From positions 1 through 48,609 of the forward strand of contig JACQVI010000141.1 in assembly GCA_016209795.1 (NCBI GenBank): DNA of 48,609 nucleotides. The letters are read 5' to 3'. Positions 27,414 to 34,171 of the stretch are shown one piece after another (positions within the stretch are counted from its first letter, which is position 1; every line of letters begins with the position of its first letter). The translations under genes and the position numbers were made by a program. The notes under the pieces are model-generated. The model did no database searches and was not told the origin of the DNA. It saw only the letters and a list, made by a program, of their open reading frames with translations. This stretch comes from Ignavibacteriota bacterium. GTDB lineage: Bacteria; Bacteroidota; Ignavibacteria; UBA10030; SZUA-254.

Positions 27414-28421
27414 TCATTTCAGTTTAATGGAAGTAACACATCTCTCAAACACGGGGAAATACGCATCTTTCTGTGGTGCATACCAATTGAGGATGATACG
27501 AACAACCTTGTCATTTTTCACGACAAAGTACGCGCGGCTGTTGATGTCTTTCACCCGTGGTGGAACATAATCGACCCAATGTGCTTTATTCGCGTCGATG
27601 GTTGCCGTCCCGGTGTTTTTCGCTTTATAGTTGCCTTTATTCTGTTCCCACACTTTATCGACTGTCAATCCCTTTGCACCAAAGACATCGATGTGGATGC
27701 TGCAATCCAAACGGTCTGCTCTCATTTCCATTGCCAAGTCTTTGTCTCCTTTTTTCACTGTGACAAATTCGAGATTGTCTGGATACTGCATTGTAAAGTA
27801 ATTTGATTTATATGTCTCAAGCGACGGTGAGGGCTGCCAAACATCGGGACGTTTTACAACAATCACCGGTAACTCAAAAGAGTTCAGCATAGCATCAAAT
27901 ACCGCTGCATGTGCCTGGAAGTGATCACCGAATCCAACAAAGTCTAAACGATACAATGCAGTGTCACCTGGAACATACACCTCATAACCCATAATCTTTG
28001 TCTTCAAGGTGACCGGGATGGCATACGGAACCTTCGTTGCTTGTTTCCCGCCAACTGTGACCGGAACGTCTGTTTGCACTTCGATATTCTGCCACGTTTG
28101 CTTGAGCTTCTCTTTGCCTGCTTGCACCAGTTCTTCGGGTGATTTCCCCCCATACTGAACGATTTCAGCCATCACTTGTGCCCCGGCTTCACCGCTTTGT
28201 GGATCGATGAATTTATTCACAACCTCTTGGGACCGAGCAAAGACAGCTTTCCCCGCTGTACCTAATTGTAACCATTCTTTCGGATATTTGATTTTGAATC
28301 CATAAGCGGGATCACGGTACTCATTCATTTCTCCAACGGGCACTGGCTCAAGTTTTTTCTCACAGCCGATGATGAAGAATACGAGCATAAAGATAAAAAC
28401 GAGTGAAGATTTCATAATCAT
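27414..28421 (-). CDS. Lipoprotein with two PsbP-like domains
   Basis: A 335-residue predicted lipoprotein: after MIMKSSLVFIFMLVFFIIGC the lipobox cysteine is C20. The mature part seems to hold two copies of a PsbP/MOG1-like fold, as the characteristic entry YGFKIKYPKEW near 40 recurs as NYFTMQYPDNLEF near 205. Each is followed by strands and a helix and closes with similar ends (FDAMLNSFELPV and FERCVTSIKLK). Such domains occur in many exported proteins without a single known activity. Two ATG codons (28421 and 28415) share one GGAG; the second has better spacing. It begins the three-gene minus-strand unit with the YbjQ-like gene. Confidence 0.7.
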   Translation of the reverse strand: MIMKSSLVFIFMLVFFIIGCEKKLEPVPVGEMNEYRDPAYGFKIKYPKEWLQLGTAGKAVFARSQEVVNKFIDPQSGEAGAQVMAEIVQYGGKSPEELVQAGKEKLKQTWQNIEVQTDVPVTVGGKQATKVPYAIPVTLKTKIMGYEVYVPGDTALYRLDFVGFGDHFQAHAAVFDAMLNSFELPVIVVKRPDVWQPSPSLETYKSNYFTMQYPDNLEFVTVKKGDKDLAMEMRADRLDCSIHIDVFGAKGLTVDKVWEQNKGNYKAKNTGTATIDANKAHWVDYVPPRVKDINSRAYFVVKNDKVVRIILNWYAPQKDAYFPVFERCVTSIKLK

Positions 28422-28527
28422 GTTACTCCATGTATATAGTGTTAGGTGAATGTGATCTAATGTTTCTTCCTCTGCAAGGGGGAGAATGGAAGAGGGTGGT
28501 CATGATTGTTACTGCAACACAACCGTC

Positions 28528-30030
28528 CTAATTTTTCGGAACAACTGTATCATACCAAAACTTTTTTTCACGAACACCAACTTCATCAATATGCAGATGC
28601 TTCGTCTCGGTATACTCTCGCAGTCCTTCGACGCCGAATTCACGTCCCACACCGCTCTGTTTGTAACCACCAAACGGCGCTTTCTCAGAGATCAAATGCC
28701 ATTCGTTAATCCATACTGTGCCGGCACGAAGCTGCTTCGCCACAGCCATTGCTTTCTCTTTATCTCGTGACCAGACGCCGCCGCCAAGGCCATACATGCT
28801 ATCGTTTGCCATTCCAATAGCTTCCTCGATGGTCTTGTATTTGATGACAGAGAGAACTGGACCAAAAATTTCTTCCCGCGCAATCTTCATCTTGTTACCG
28901 ACATTGGTAAAAATTGTCGGCTCCACAAAAAATCCTTTTTTGAGTTTGGGAGTTTGTGGGACTGATCCACCAATTGCCACCTTTGCTCCCTGTTCAATTC
29001 CACTTTTGATATAGACAAGAACTCGCTCTCGTTGTTTTTCTGAGATGAGTGGACCCATGTCGGTAGTCATATCGTTTGGATCACCAAGCGTTATCTTCTC
29101 CGTCTTTTCAATCATCCGGTTGAGAAACTCATCGTGGATTTTTTCTGGTAACAACAATCGTGTGCCGGCTTCACAGCATTGACCCTGATGGTAGAAGATA
29201 GCATACAACGCACCGTCGACAGCAAGATTGAGATCGGCATCGTCGAGAACGATGTTAGCAGATTTGCCGCCGCACTCAAGCGTGCACTTCTTCAATGTGA
29301 TAGCCGCAAGGCTCATCACGCGTCTTCCTACTGCCGTTGAGCCGGTGAACGAAACTTTATCGACCATCGGATTTCTGACCAGCTCCTCACCCGCATCTTC
29401 ACCGTAGCCGGGAATAATATTGACAACCCCTGGCGGAAATCCAACTTCGTGAATAATCTTCGCAAGCTCCATTGCTGTTACAGGTGTGAGTTCGGATGGC
29501 TTCAGAACAACGGTATTTCCCGCTGCCAGTGCTGGTCCTAATTTCCAAACAGCCATCTTGAGCGGGAAATTCCACGGGATGATTGCAGCCACGACGCCAA
29601 TTGGTTCACGAACAAGGAAGTTTTGACTGAAGCCCGGTTTTGAAAGTCCATCGACCGGCTCGACTGTGTCCATCGCAGCAAGCTTCGAGAAATAATTCAT
29701 CGCCCGTGCACTGAGGTGGACGTCTTCTTTCGCTTTGCGGATGGTCGAGCCGGAGTCTTCGACTTCCAACTGTTCAAGCTCGGCTTTTCTCTCGTTGATT
29801 TTATCTGAAACGGCTTTGATGAGTGCACTCCGTTCTTCTTTCGACATCTTCGTCCACGGACCTTCATCGAAAGCTTTCCTCGCGGCACGAACTGCACGCT
29901 GGGTATCTTCTATCCCCGCAAGCGCTACGCGTGCAACGACTTCTTGATTAAAGGGATTGATCGAATCGAAGGTTTTCTTCCCTCCCGATTCTACAAACTC
30001 ACCATTGATATAGAGAAGATATTCGTGCAT
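28528..30030 (-). CDS. Aldehyde dehydrogenase, NAD(P)-dependent
   Basis: A 500-residue ALDH-superfamily enzyme that oxidises aldehydes to acids. Visible sites: PWNFPL at 152-157, the nucleotide-binding VLKPSELTP near 175, FTGSTAVGRR at 228-237, the general base E252 in LECGGKS, and the catalytic cysteine C286 in GQCCEAGT (aligned with C302 of human ALDH2). EIFGPVLSV and the terminal GGYKQSGVGREFG are also present. By sequence style it belongs to the retinal/betaine-aldehyde-like class 1/2 group, so the substrate is not predictable. ATG 30030 is 7 bp after the upstream gene; an in-frame GTG at 30048 overlapping that gene would add six residues (LNNNN run), which seems less likely. Confidence 0.93.
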   Translation of the reverse strand: MHEYLLYINGEFVESGGKKTFDSINPFNQEVVARVALAGIEDTQRAVRAARKAFDEGPWTKMSKEERSALIKAVSDKINERKAELEQLEVEDSGSTIRKAKEDVHLSARAMNYFSKLAAMDTVEPVDGLSKPGFSQNFLVREPIGVVAAIIPWNFPLKMAVWKLGPALAAGNTVVLKPSELTPVTAMELAKIIHEVGFPPGVVNIIPGYGEDAGEELVRNPMVDKVSFTGSTAVGRRVMSLAAITLKKCTLECGGKSANIVLDDADLNLAVDGALYAIFYHQGQCCEAGTRLLLPEKIHDEFLNRMIEKTEKITLGDPNDMTTDMGPLISEKQRERVLVYIKSGIEQGAKVAIGGSVPQTPKLKKGFFVEPTIFTNVGNKMKIAREEIFGPVLSVIKYKTIEEAIGMANDSMYGLGGGVWSRDKEKAMAVAKQLRAGTVWINEWHLISEKAPFGGYKQSGVGREFGVEGLREYTETKHLHIDEVGVREKKFWYDTVVPKN

Positions 30031-30037
30031 ATTATTA

Positions 30038-30535
30038 TTATTGAGCACTAAGTTGCTGGACGAGAGCTACGTGGCCCATGACAGATAAGTAGAGAATGAT
30101 CAGAAGAAGTAACGGCATGACAATATAAAATATGGAAATCTGTTTATCGTAGCTTTGAAGCAGTTGCTCAGAATCTGGCTGAGCTTGACCTTGTGCCATT
30201 TGGTGAACTAATGCGCCACGCTTTCGAGATTTGACTGCAAAAAGAATTCCGCTAATCATGGCAATTGCAAAGAAAATAATTTTTGCGGTCAATCGGCCGT
30301 CTGTGAACAATCCAAATCCTCGTGAGATCATATTGGCAATTCCTGTTACTAACATGATGAACATGCCGAGTGGACTCATCAGTCCAACTGATTTCAACGC
30401 TTTTACGATGAGTGCCTTTGACTGAGCATCTGTTGCTTTTTTATAGTGTGCATTCAGAATGAACCCTGCAACTAACGTAGTCATCAGCAGACCAAGCCCG
30501 ATAAAATGAAGCAGAAGTGTTACTTCACGTGCCAA
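30038..30535 (-). CDS. Small four-helix membrane protein
   Basis: A 165-residue inner-membrane protein with four hydrophobic segments at about 6-26, 50-70, 83-102 and 133-155, and a hydrophilic Gln-rich loop (HQMAQGQAQPDSEQ) between the third and fourth. An N-terminal LLLHFIGLGLL with a histidine in TM1 recalls CopD/DUF2269-type proteins, but no family is certain. Start is TTG 30535 with AAAGG eight bases upstream. It lies directly upstream of, and probably in one transcript with, the aldehyde dehydrogenase. Confidence 0.65.
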   Translation of the reverse strand: MAREVTLLLHFIGLGLLMTTLVAGFILNAHYKKATDAQSKALIVKALKSVGLMSPLGMFIMLVTGIANMISRGFGLFTDGRLTAKIIFFAIAMISGILFAVKSRKRGALVHQMAQGQAQPDSEQLLQSYDKQISIFYIVMPLLLLIILYLSVMGHVALVQQLSAQ

Positions 30536-30817
30536 TCAGATTGCCTTTCTTGAGACGACTCTTAATGGATTCTTTGTTGATTGCGTATAGACGTTGAAAT
30601 GACGGCAATAAAGATACAAAAAGTTTTTATGAGACTCAACCCACTGGTCTCGTGATGGATAGTTCTTTTTGCAAAAACCAATATTATTTAGTAGTTTTAC
30701 AAGCGGTTCCCACGAAACACAAATAGGGTGGTTTCTCCCAAAGAAGCATAGCAGAATGGCTTTTAATGTACTCTTGTGGGAGAAGCTTTCTGCACTGTCA
30801 CCTACCAAGTTTTTCAA
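30536..30817 (-). CDS. Doubtful small ORF in an AT-rich gap
   Basis: A possible 93-residue protein (MKNLVGDSAESFSHKST...VVSRKAI) that ends exactly one base before the TTG of the membrane protein. It has several Cys, Trp and His residues but no recognised domain, no signal peptide and no Shine-Dalgarno. The 30536-30905 stretch is otherwise gene-free and more AT-rich than its surroundings. An 8-bp inverted pair TTCTCCCA/TGGGAGAA (30733-30740 and 30777-30784) falls within it. It may be a gene remnant, an upstream leader of the membrane-protein gene, or just open frame by chance. Confidence 0.2.
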   Translation of the reverse strand: MKNLVGDSAESFSHKSTLKAILLCFFGRNHPICVSWEPLVKLLNNIGFCKKNYPSRDQWVESHKNFLYLYCRHFNVYTQSTKNPLRVVSRKAI

Positions 30818-30905
30818 GTAGAGTGAAGTAGAGAGTTAGACAATACCGCAGTATATGATTCTGGGATTTATCAAAAGAACAAAGAGTAACTACATTCACT
30901 ATCCA

Positions 30906-32483
30906 ATGTTTAGAAAATTGATTTTTCCATTGATATTCGATGCACTCATTGGGGTTGCACGATTGGCGTATGGACAAATCCAGCCAACTAATCCGGACAG
31001 CGCTCTTCAGATTATTCTTAGCCATTTGGAAGGAACATCTCTTTCTTTGACGGACGCTATGAAGTATGGATTGCAGAACGCGACATCAGTCCGCACTGCT
31101 GAGGCTACATATCTTGCAGCCAGAGGCGCCGCACGAAGAGAAGCAGGAGGTTTCGATCCTGAGTTGTTTTTCGCGCTGAACCATCTCGACCAGGAGCTAC
31201 CGACAGCCTCTTTCTTTTCCGGTGCACCAGTGTTGAGCACAACCCAAACCATCACCAGTGGTGGATTACGGATGGAGCTGCCAATCGGAACGAATATTGA
31301 AGCGTCGCTCAGCACCCTCCGATTAAAGACCAACTCTGCGTTTGCATTTTTGAATCCACAGTACACTGCATTTGGAAGCTTAAGTTTTCGACAACCGCTG
31401 TTAGGTGGACTCCATATCTCCGCCCGCAAACAAGCCAGAAAAGCTGATCAGGAAATGGAAGCTGCTAAAGCACGATACGATCAAGAAGTCCTTGCCATCA
31501 GCACGGAAGCTGAGCATGGGTATTGGGATCTCTACGCTGTCGAACGCGACTACGCCGTGCAAAAGCTTACACGCGACCGCGCCGAAGCGTTCCTGAGAGA
31601 AACAGAGTTGCGAGCCAAGACAGGATTGATCGGTCCAAATCAAGTTGCTAATGCTCGTACTTTTCTGGCGGAACAAGAAATTCTCTTACTCGACCGAGAA
31701 GAACAATTGGATCGACTTTCGGATCAGCTTGCCTCTTTGATTGGAACCAGACCCGACGCAGGACAACGTCGTTTCATCACAATTGACGATCCACCTGCTG
31801 AGTTTCCTCTTGAGGATGTCGATGCACTGGTACAACAAGCAATTCAAAACAATCTTGACCTTCAGGCAGCCAAGGCAGACGTTGAAGCAAAGCGGACATT
31901 ATCAAGTGCAGCATTCTGGGAAGCTCTGCCGAGCGTCAATCTTGTTGGCTCGCTTGGAGGAAGCGGTCTATTAGGAACACTGCAGGATGTTTCCTTTGGA
32001 GATACTACGTACCGTGCGCCATCTGATCGTCAAGGGCAGTTCGGAGATGTAATAAGTCAGGCTGTCAAGCGTGAGTTTCCATCGTGGAGTGTAGGTGTGG
32101 AAGTCAATATCCCAATTGCACTGCGAAGTGGATTAGGTGAAAAAGAACGACTGGAGGCAGAGGTGATGATGGCGGAACAGCAATATATTCAACAGGCAAG
32201 GATATTGGAAGAACGGGCACGCTCAGCGTACCGAGAGCTGTCGCATGGAAAGCAGCGATTGATTGCCGCTAGAGAAGGAGTTGATGCAGCCCAGGAGCAA
32301 GTACGCATCGGGTTGATTGAGTTTCAAAACGGGCTTTCAACGGCATTTGAACTTGTACGCCTCGGTGCGGACTTTGCTGTTGCTCAGCAACGATACTCGC
32401 AAGCATTAGTCCGTGGTGCCAAAGCCGCCGCTACGTTGAGGCAGTTAACTTCTGGCGAGTACAAGAGTGGTGCGGTACGCTGA
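30906..32483 (+). CDS. TolC-family outer-membrane channel of the RND operon
   Basis: A 525-residue outer-membrane factor. The frame opens at 30855, but ATG 30906 gives a proper signal peptide (MFRKLIFPLIFDALIGVARLAYGQ); the upstream ribosome site is weak either way. Two OEP repeats are visible, LSLTDAMKYGLQNATSVRTAEATYLAARGAARREAGG and LVQQAIQNNLDLQAAKADVEAKRTL, with long coiled-coil helices. The protein is longer than the other channel in the window because of loops near 80-150 and 350-390. It serves the adaptor and RND pump downstream, from which it is separated by the DUF559 cassette. Confidence 0.88.
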   Translation: MFRKLIFPLIFDALIGVARLAYGQIQPTNPDSALQIILSHLEGTSLSLTDAMKYGLQNATSVRTAEATYLAARGAARREAGGFDPELFFALNHLDQELPTASFFSGAPVLSTTQTITSGGLRMELPIGTNIEASLSTLRLKTNSAFAFLNPQYTAFGSLSFRQPLLGGLHISARKQARKADQEMEAAKARYDQEVLAISTEAEHGYWDLYAVERDYAVQKLTRDRAEAFLRETELRAKTGLIGPNQVANARTFLAEQEILLLDREEQLDRLSDQLASLIGTRPDAGQRRFITIDDPPAEFPLEDVDALVQQAIQNNLDLQAAKADVEAKRTLSSAAFWEALPSVNLVGSLGGSGLLGTLQDVSFGDTTYRAPSDRQGQFGDVISQAVKREFPSWSVGVEVNIPIALRSGLGEKERLEAEVMMAEQQYIQQARILEERARSAYRELSHGKQRLIAAREGVDAAQEQVRIGLIEFQNGLSTAFELVRLGADFAVAQQRYSQALVRGAKAAATLRQLTSGEYKSGAVR

Positions 32484-32512
32484 CAGGGGTGATAGTAAAG
32501 ATTGTTTATTTT

Positions 32513-32565
32513 GAACTCACCCTAAATCCCTCTCTTAGAAAGAGAGGGACGGCAGGGATGAGTTC
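32513..32565. repeat. Left nested palindrome of the DUF559 cassette
   Basis: Outer arms GAACTCACCCT (32513-32523) and AGGGATGAGTTC (32554-32565) are complementary with one bulged base. The inner stem TCCCTCTCTT (32527-32536)/AAGAGAGGGA (32540-32549) is perfect with a 3-base loop. Total 53 bp, ending 18 bp before the nuclease ATG. Confidence 0.8.
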
Positions 32566-32583
32566 GATGGAAAGAGTTCAACA

Positions 32584-32979
32584 ATGCACAAACAAACAAT
32601 AGAAGCTGCCAAGCAGCGGTGTCGTGAACTGCACAAGCATCAAACACCAAGTGAGAGACATCTCTGGCAATCAGTTCGGAATCGGAGTTTTCTGGGGAAG
32701 AAATTCAATCGTCAGTTTCCGATCTTCTTCACGAACCCCTCCGGTACGGAAGGTTTTTACATCGCTGACTTCTATTGTCATGAACATCGATTGGTGGTCG
32801 AACTTGACGGCAAGAGCCATTATTTTCAGCAGGAGTACGACGCAGAAAGGTCAGATATCCTTCACGGAATGGGACTCCAAGTTGTGAGATTTCGCAACGA
32901 TGAATTGGCAGCGAACTTTGATGATGTGTTGCAGCGCTTAAAGAAAACGCTTGGAACTCACCCTCATTCCCTCTCTTAG
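32584..32979 (+). CDS. DUF559 endonuclease-domain protein (Vsr-like fold)
   Basis: A 131-residue protein of the DUF559 family, related to very-short-patch-repair and restriction-type PD-(D/E)XK nucleases. Recognised order: QTPSERHLWQSVRNRSFLGKKFNRQFPI (20-47), YIADFYCHEHRLVVELDGKSH (59-79) and HGMGLQVVRFRNDEL (94-108). Likely catalytic residues are E25, D62, E73 and D75, with H79 in ELDGxxH. The domain ends near residue 123; the last eight residues, GTHPHSLS, and the TAG stop are encoded by the right-hand palindrome. It lies in the same orientation as the efflux genes around it but is functionally unrelated. No clear Shine-Dalgarno precedes ATG 32584. Nicking or cleavage activity is inferred from the family. 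Confidence 0.85.
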   Translation: MHKQTIEAAKQRCRELHKHQTPSERHLWQSVRNRSFLGKKFNRQFPIFFTNPSGTEGFYIADFYCHEHRLVVELDGKSHYFQQEYDAERSDILHGMGLQVVRFRNDELAANFDDVLQRLKKTLGTHPHSLS

Positions 32980-33036
32980 GAAGAGAGGGACTTTTCCTCT
33001 TCTCTTTTCAAGAGAAGGGGTCAGGGGATGAGTTCC
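32953..33036. repeat. Right nested palindrome of the DUF559 cassette
   Basis: Outer arms GGAACTCACCC (32953-32963) and GGGATGAGTTCC (33025-33036) enclose two perfect hairpins: TCCCTCTCTT/AAGAGAGGGA (32968-32990, identical to the left element) and CTTCTCTT/AAGAGAAG (32999-33017). The nuclease stop codon (32977-32979) lies in the loop of the first hairpin. Total 84 bp. Confidence 0.8.
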
Positions 33037-33073
33037 ACAAAGTGATGTCACGAAAACAGAAAGGTACAAACTC

Positions 33074-34171
33074 ATGGTCATAATGAAAACAGTAGCTCGA
33101 GGATTATTTCTCTCGATACTTTATATCTCAATTGCTTTGTTACTGATCGACTGTGGAGAAAACAAAGGCAGCGGTGGGTTCTCGATGCCACCCATGCCTG
33201 TGGAGGTCAGTCAGGTCAAATTCCGAAAGGTTGTCGATAAGTTTGAAGCAGTCGGCACGATCGAAGCAATTGAGGCGATTACCGTTGTTGCCGAGATTGA
33301 CGGCGCAGTGAAAGCTCTCCCCTTCAACGAGGGTGGTTTTATCAAACAAGGCGAAATCATCGCACAGCTCGATGATGCCCAGCTTGCAGCGGAAGTTGCG
33401 CGTGCGGAAGCCTTGCGGTCACAGAGCCAAGTAACGTACGATCGGGTGAAAGCGATTGTTGATCAAGGTGCTGGTGCTCCTCAAGATCTCGATGATGCCG
33501 CCGCAGCGCTGAAGGTCGCTCAAGCGAACCTCGATCTTGCCAAAGCACGCTTCGCAAAAACGAGGATTATCGCTCCCTTCGATGGGATTATTGGTGCTCG
33601 ACGAGTTAGTGTGGGAACTTTCATGCGAACGGGGCAGTCAGTAACAGATCTTGCGAACATCGATGAAATCAGAGTAACGTTTGCAGCCCCGGAGCGATTT
33701 CTCTCACAGCTTACTCGGGGTGCATCTGTTGCCGTTTCGACAACGGCATTTCCGGGGTATGAATTACAAGGAAAGATCATCGCAATCGAACCCATCATCG
33801 ATCCCACGACCCGAAGCACCCGTGTGGTTGCACGTGTTCAGAATCCGGAGCGAAAATTTCGTCCGGGAATGTCTGCCAATATCTCAGCCGTCTTGAGCGA
33901 GAGACCTAACGCCTTGACAATACCGAACGAAGCTGTCTTTGGCAGTGGAAACCAGATGTTCGTGTTTATCGTAAAGCCAGATAGCACAGTGGCTCGAGTT
34001 CCTCTCACACTCGGAACTCGACTTGCTGATGTGGTGGAAGTGCTGGATGGTTTGCAGCAAGGAATGACTGTAGTTCGGGCAGGACATCAAAAGCTGTTCG
34101 ATGGTGGAAAGGTAATGCCAATGACAAGCCAGACAGACATGCAATCAACAGAGACTAAGACTGGAGGGTAA
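33074..34171 (+). CDS. RND efflux periplasmic adaptor, probable lipoprotein
   Basis: A 365-residue membrane fusion protein. After a hydrophobic leader, LLLIDCG at 22-28 is a possible lipobox with C27 (Asp before Cys is unusual). Domains: barrel-sandwich halves TVVAEIDGAVKALPFNEGGFIKQGEIIAQL and IIAPFDGIIGARRVSVGTFM around a short helical hairpin, then the beta-barrel (FPGYELQGKIIAIEP), RPGMSANISAVL, and a membrane-proximal end. ATG 33074 is 9 nt after an AAAGG; ATG 33083 is possible. The stop overlaps the pump start by one base (TAATG), showing translational coupling. It joins the RND pump to the TolC channel upstream of the DUF559 cassette. Confidence 0.9.
   Translation: MVIMKTVARGLFLSILYISIALLLIDCGENKGSGGFSMPPMPVEVSQVKFRKVVDKFEAVGTIEAIEAITVVAEIDGAVKALPFNEGGFIKQGEIIAQLDDAQLAAEVARAEALRSQSQVTYDRVKAIVDQGAGAPQDLDDAAAALKVAQANLDLAKARFAKTRIIAPFDGIIGARRVSVGTFMRTGQSVTDLANIDEIRVTFAAPERFLSQLTRGASVAVSTTAFPGYELQGKIIAIEPIIDPTTRSTRVVARVQNPERKFRPGMSANISAVLSERPNALTIPNEAVFGSGNQMFVFIVKPDSTVARVPLTLGTRLADVVEVLDGLQQGMTVVRAGHQKLFDGGKVMPMTSQTDMQSTETKTGG

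Larger units (their letters stand above)
32513..33036. mobile_element. Putative DUF559 nuclease cassette bounded by nested palindromes
   Basis: A 524-bp unit made of a left palindrome (32513-32565), a DUF559 nuclease gene (32584-32979) and a right palindrome (32953-33036) that contains the gene's 3' end. Both ends carry the same 10-bp perfect stem and the same outer GAACTCA/TGAGTTC arms. The unit sits between tolC and adaptor genes of an RND operon; without it these would be about 68 bp apart. No target-site duplication or transposase is visible. Mobility is inferred from structure only. Confidence 0.55.

Noticed and set aside
30733-30784. TTCTCCCA/TGGGAGAA inverted pair as an element end
   Set aside because: Only 8 bp with a 36-bp gap and no second copy; can arise by chance.
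32513-33036. The palindromes around the DUF559 gene as simple transcription terminators
   Set aside because: They lie within an operon, lack T tracts, share arms with each other, and one forms part of the coding sequence.
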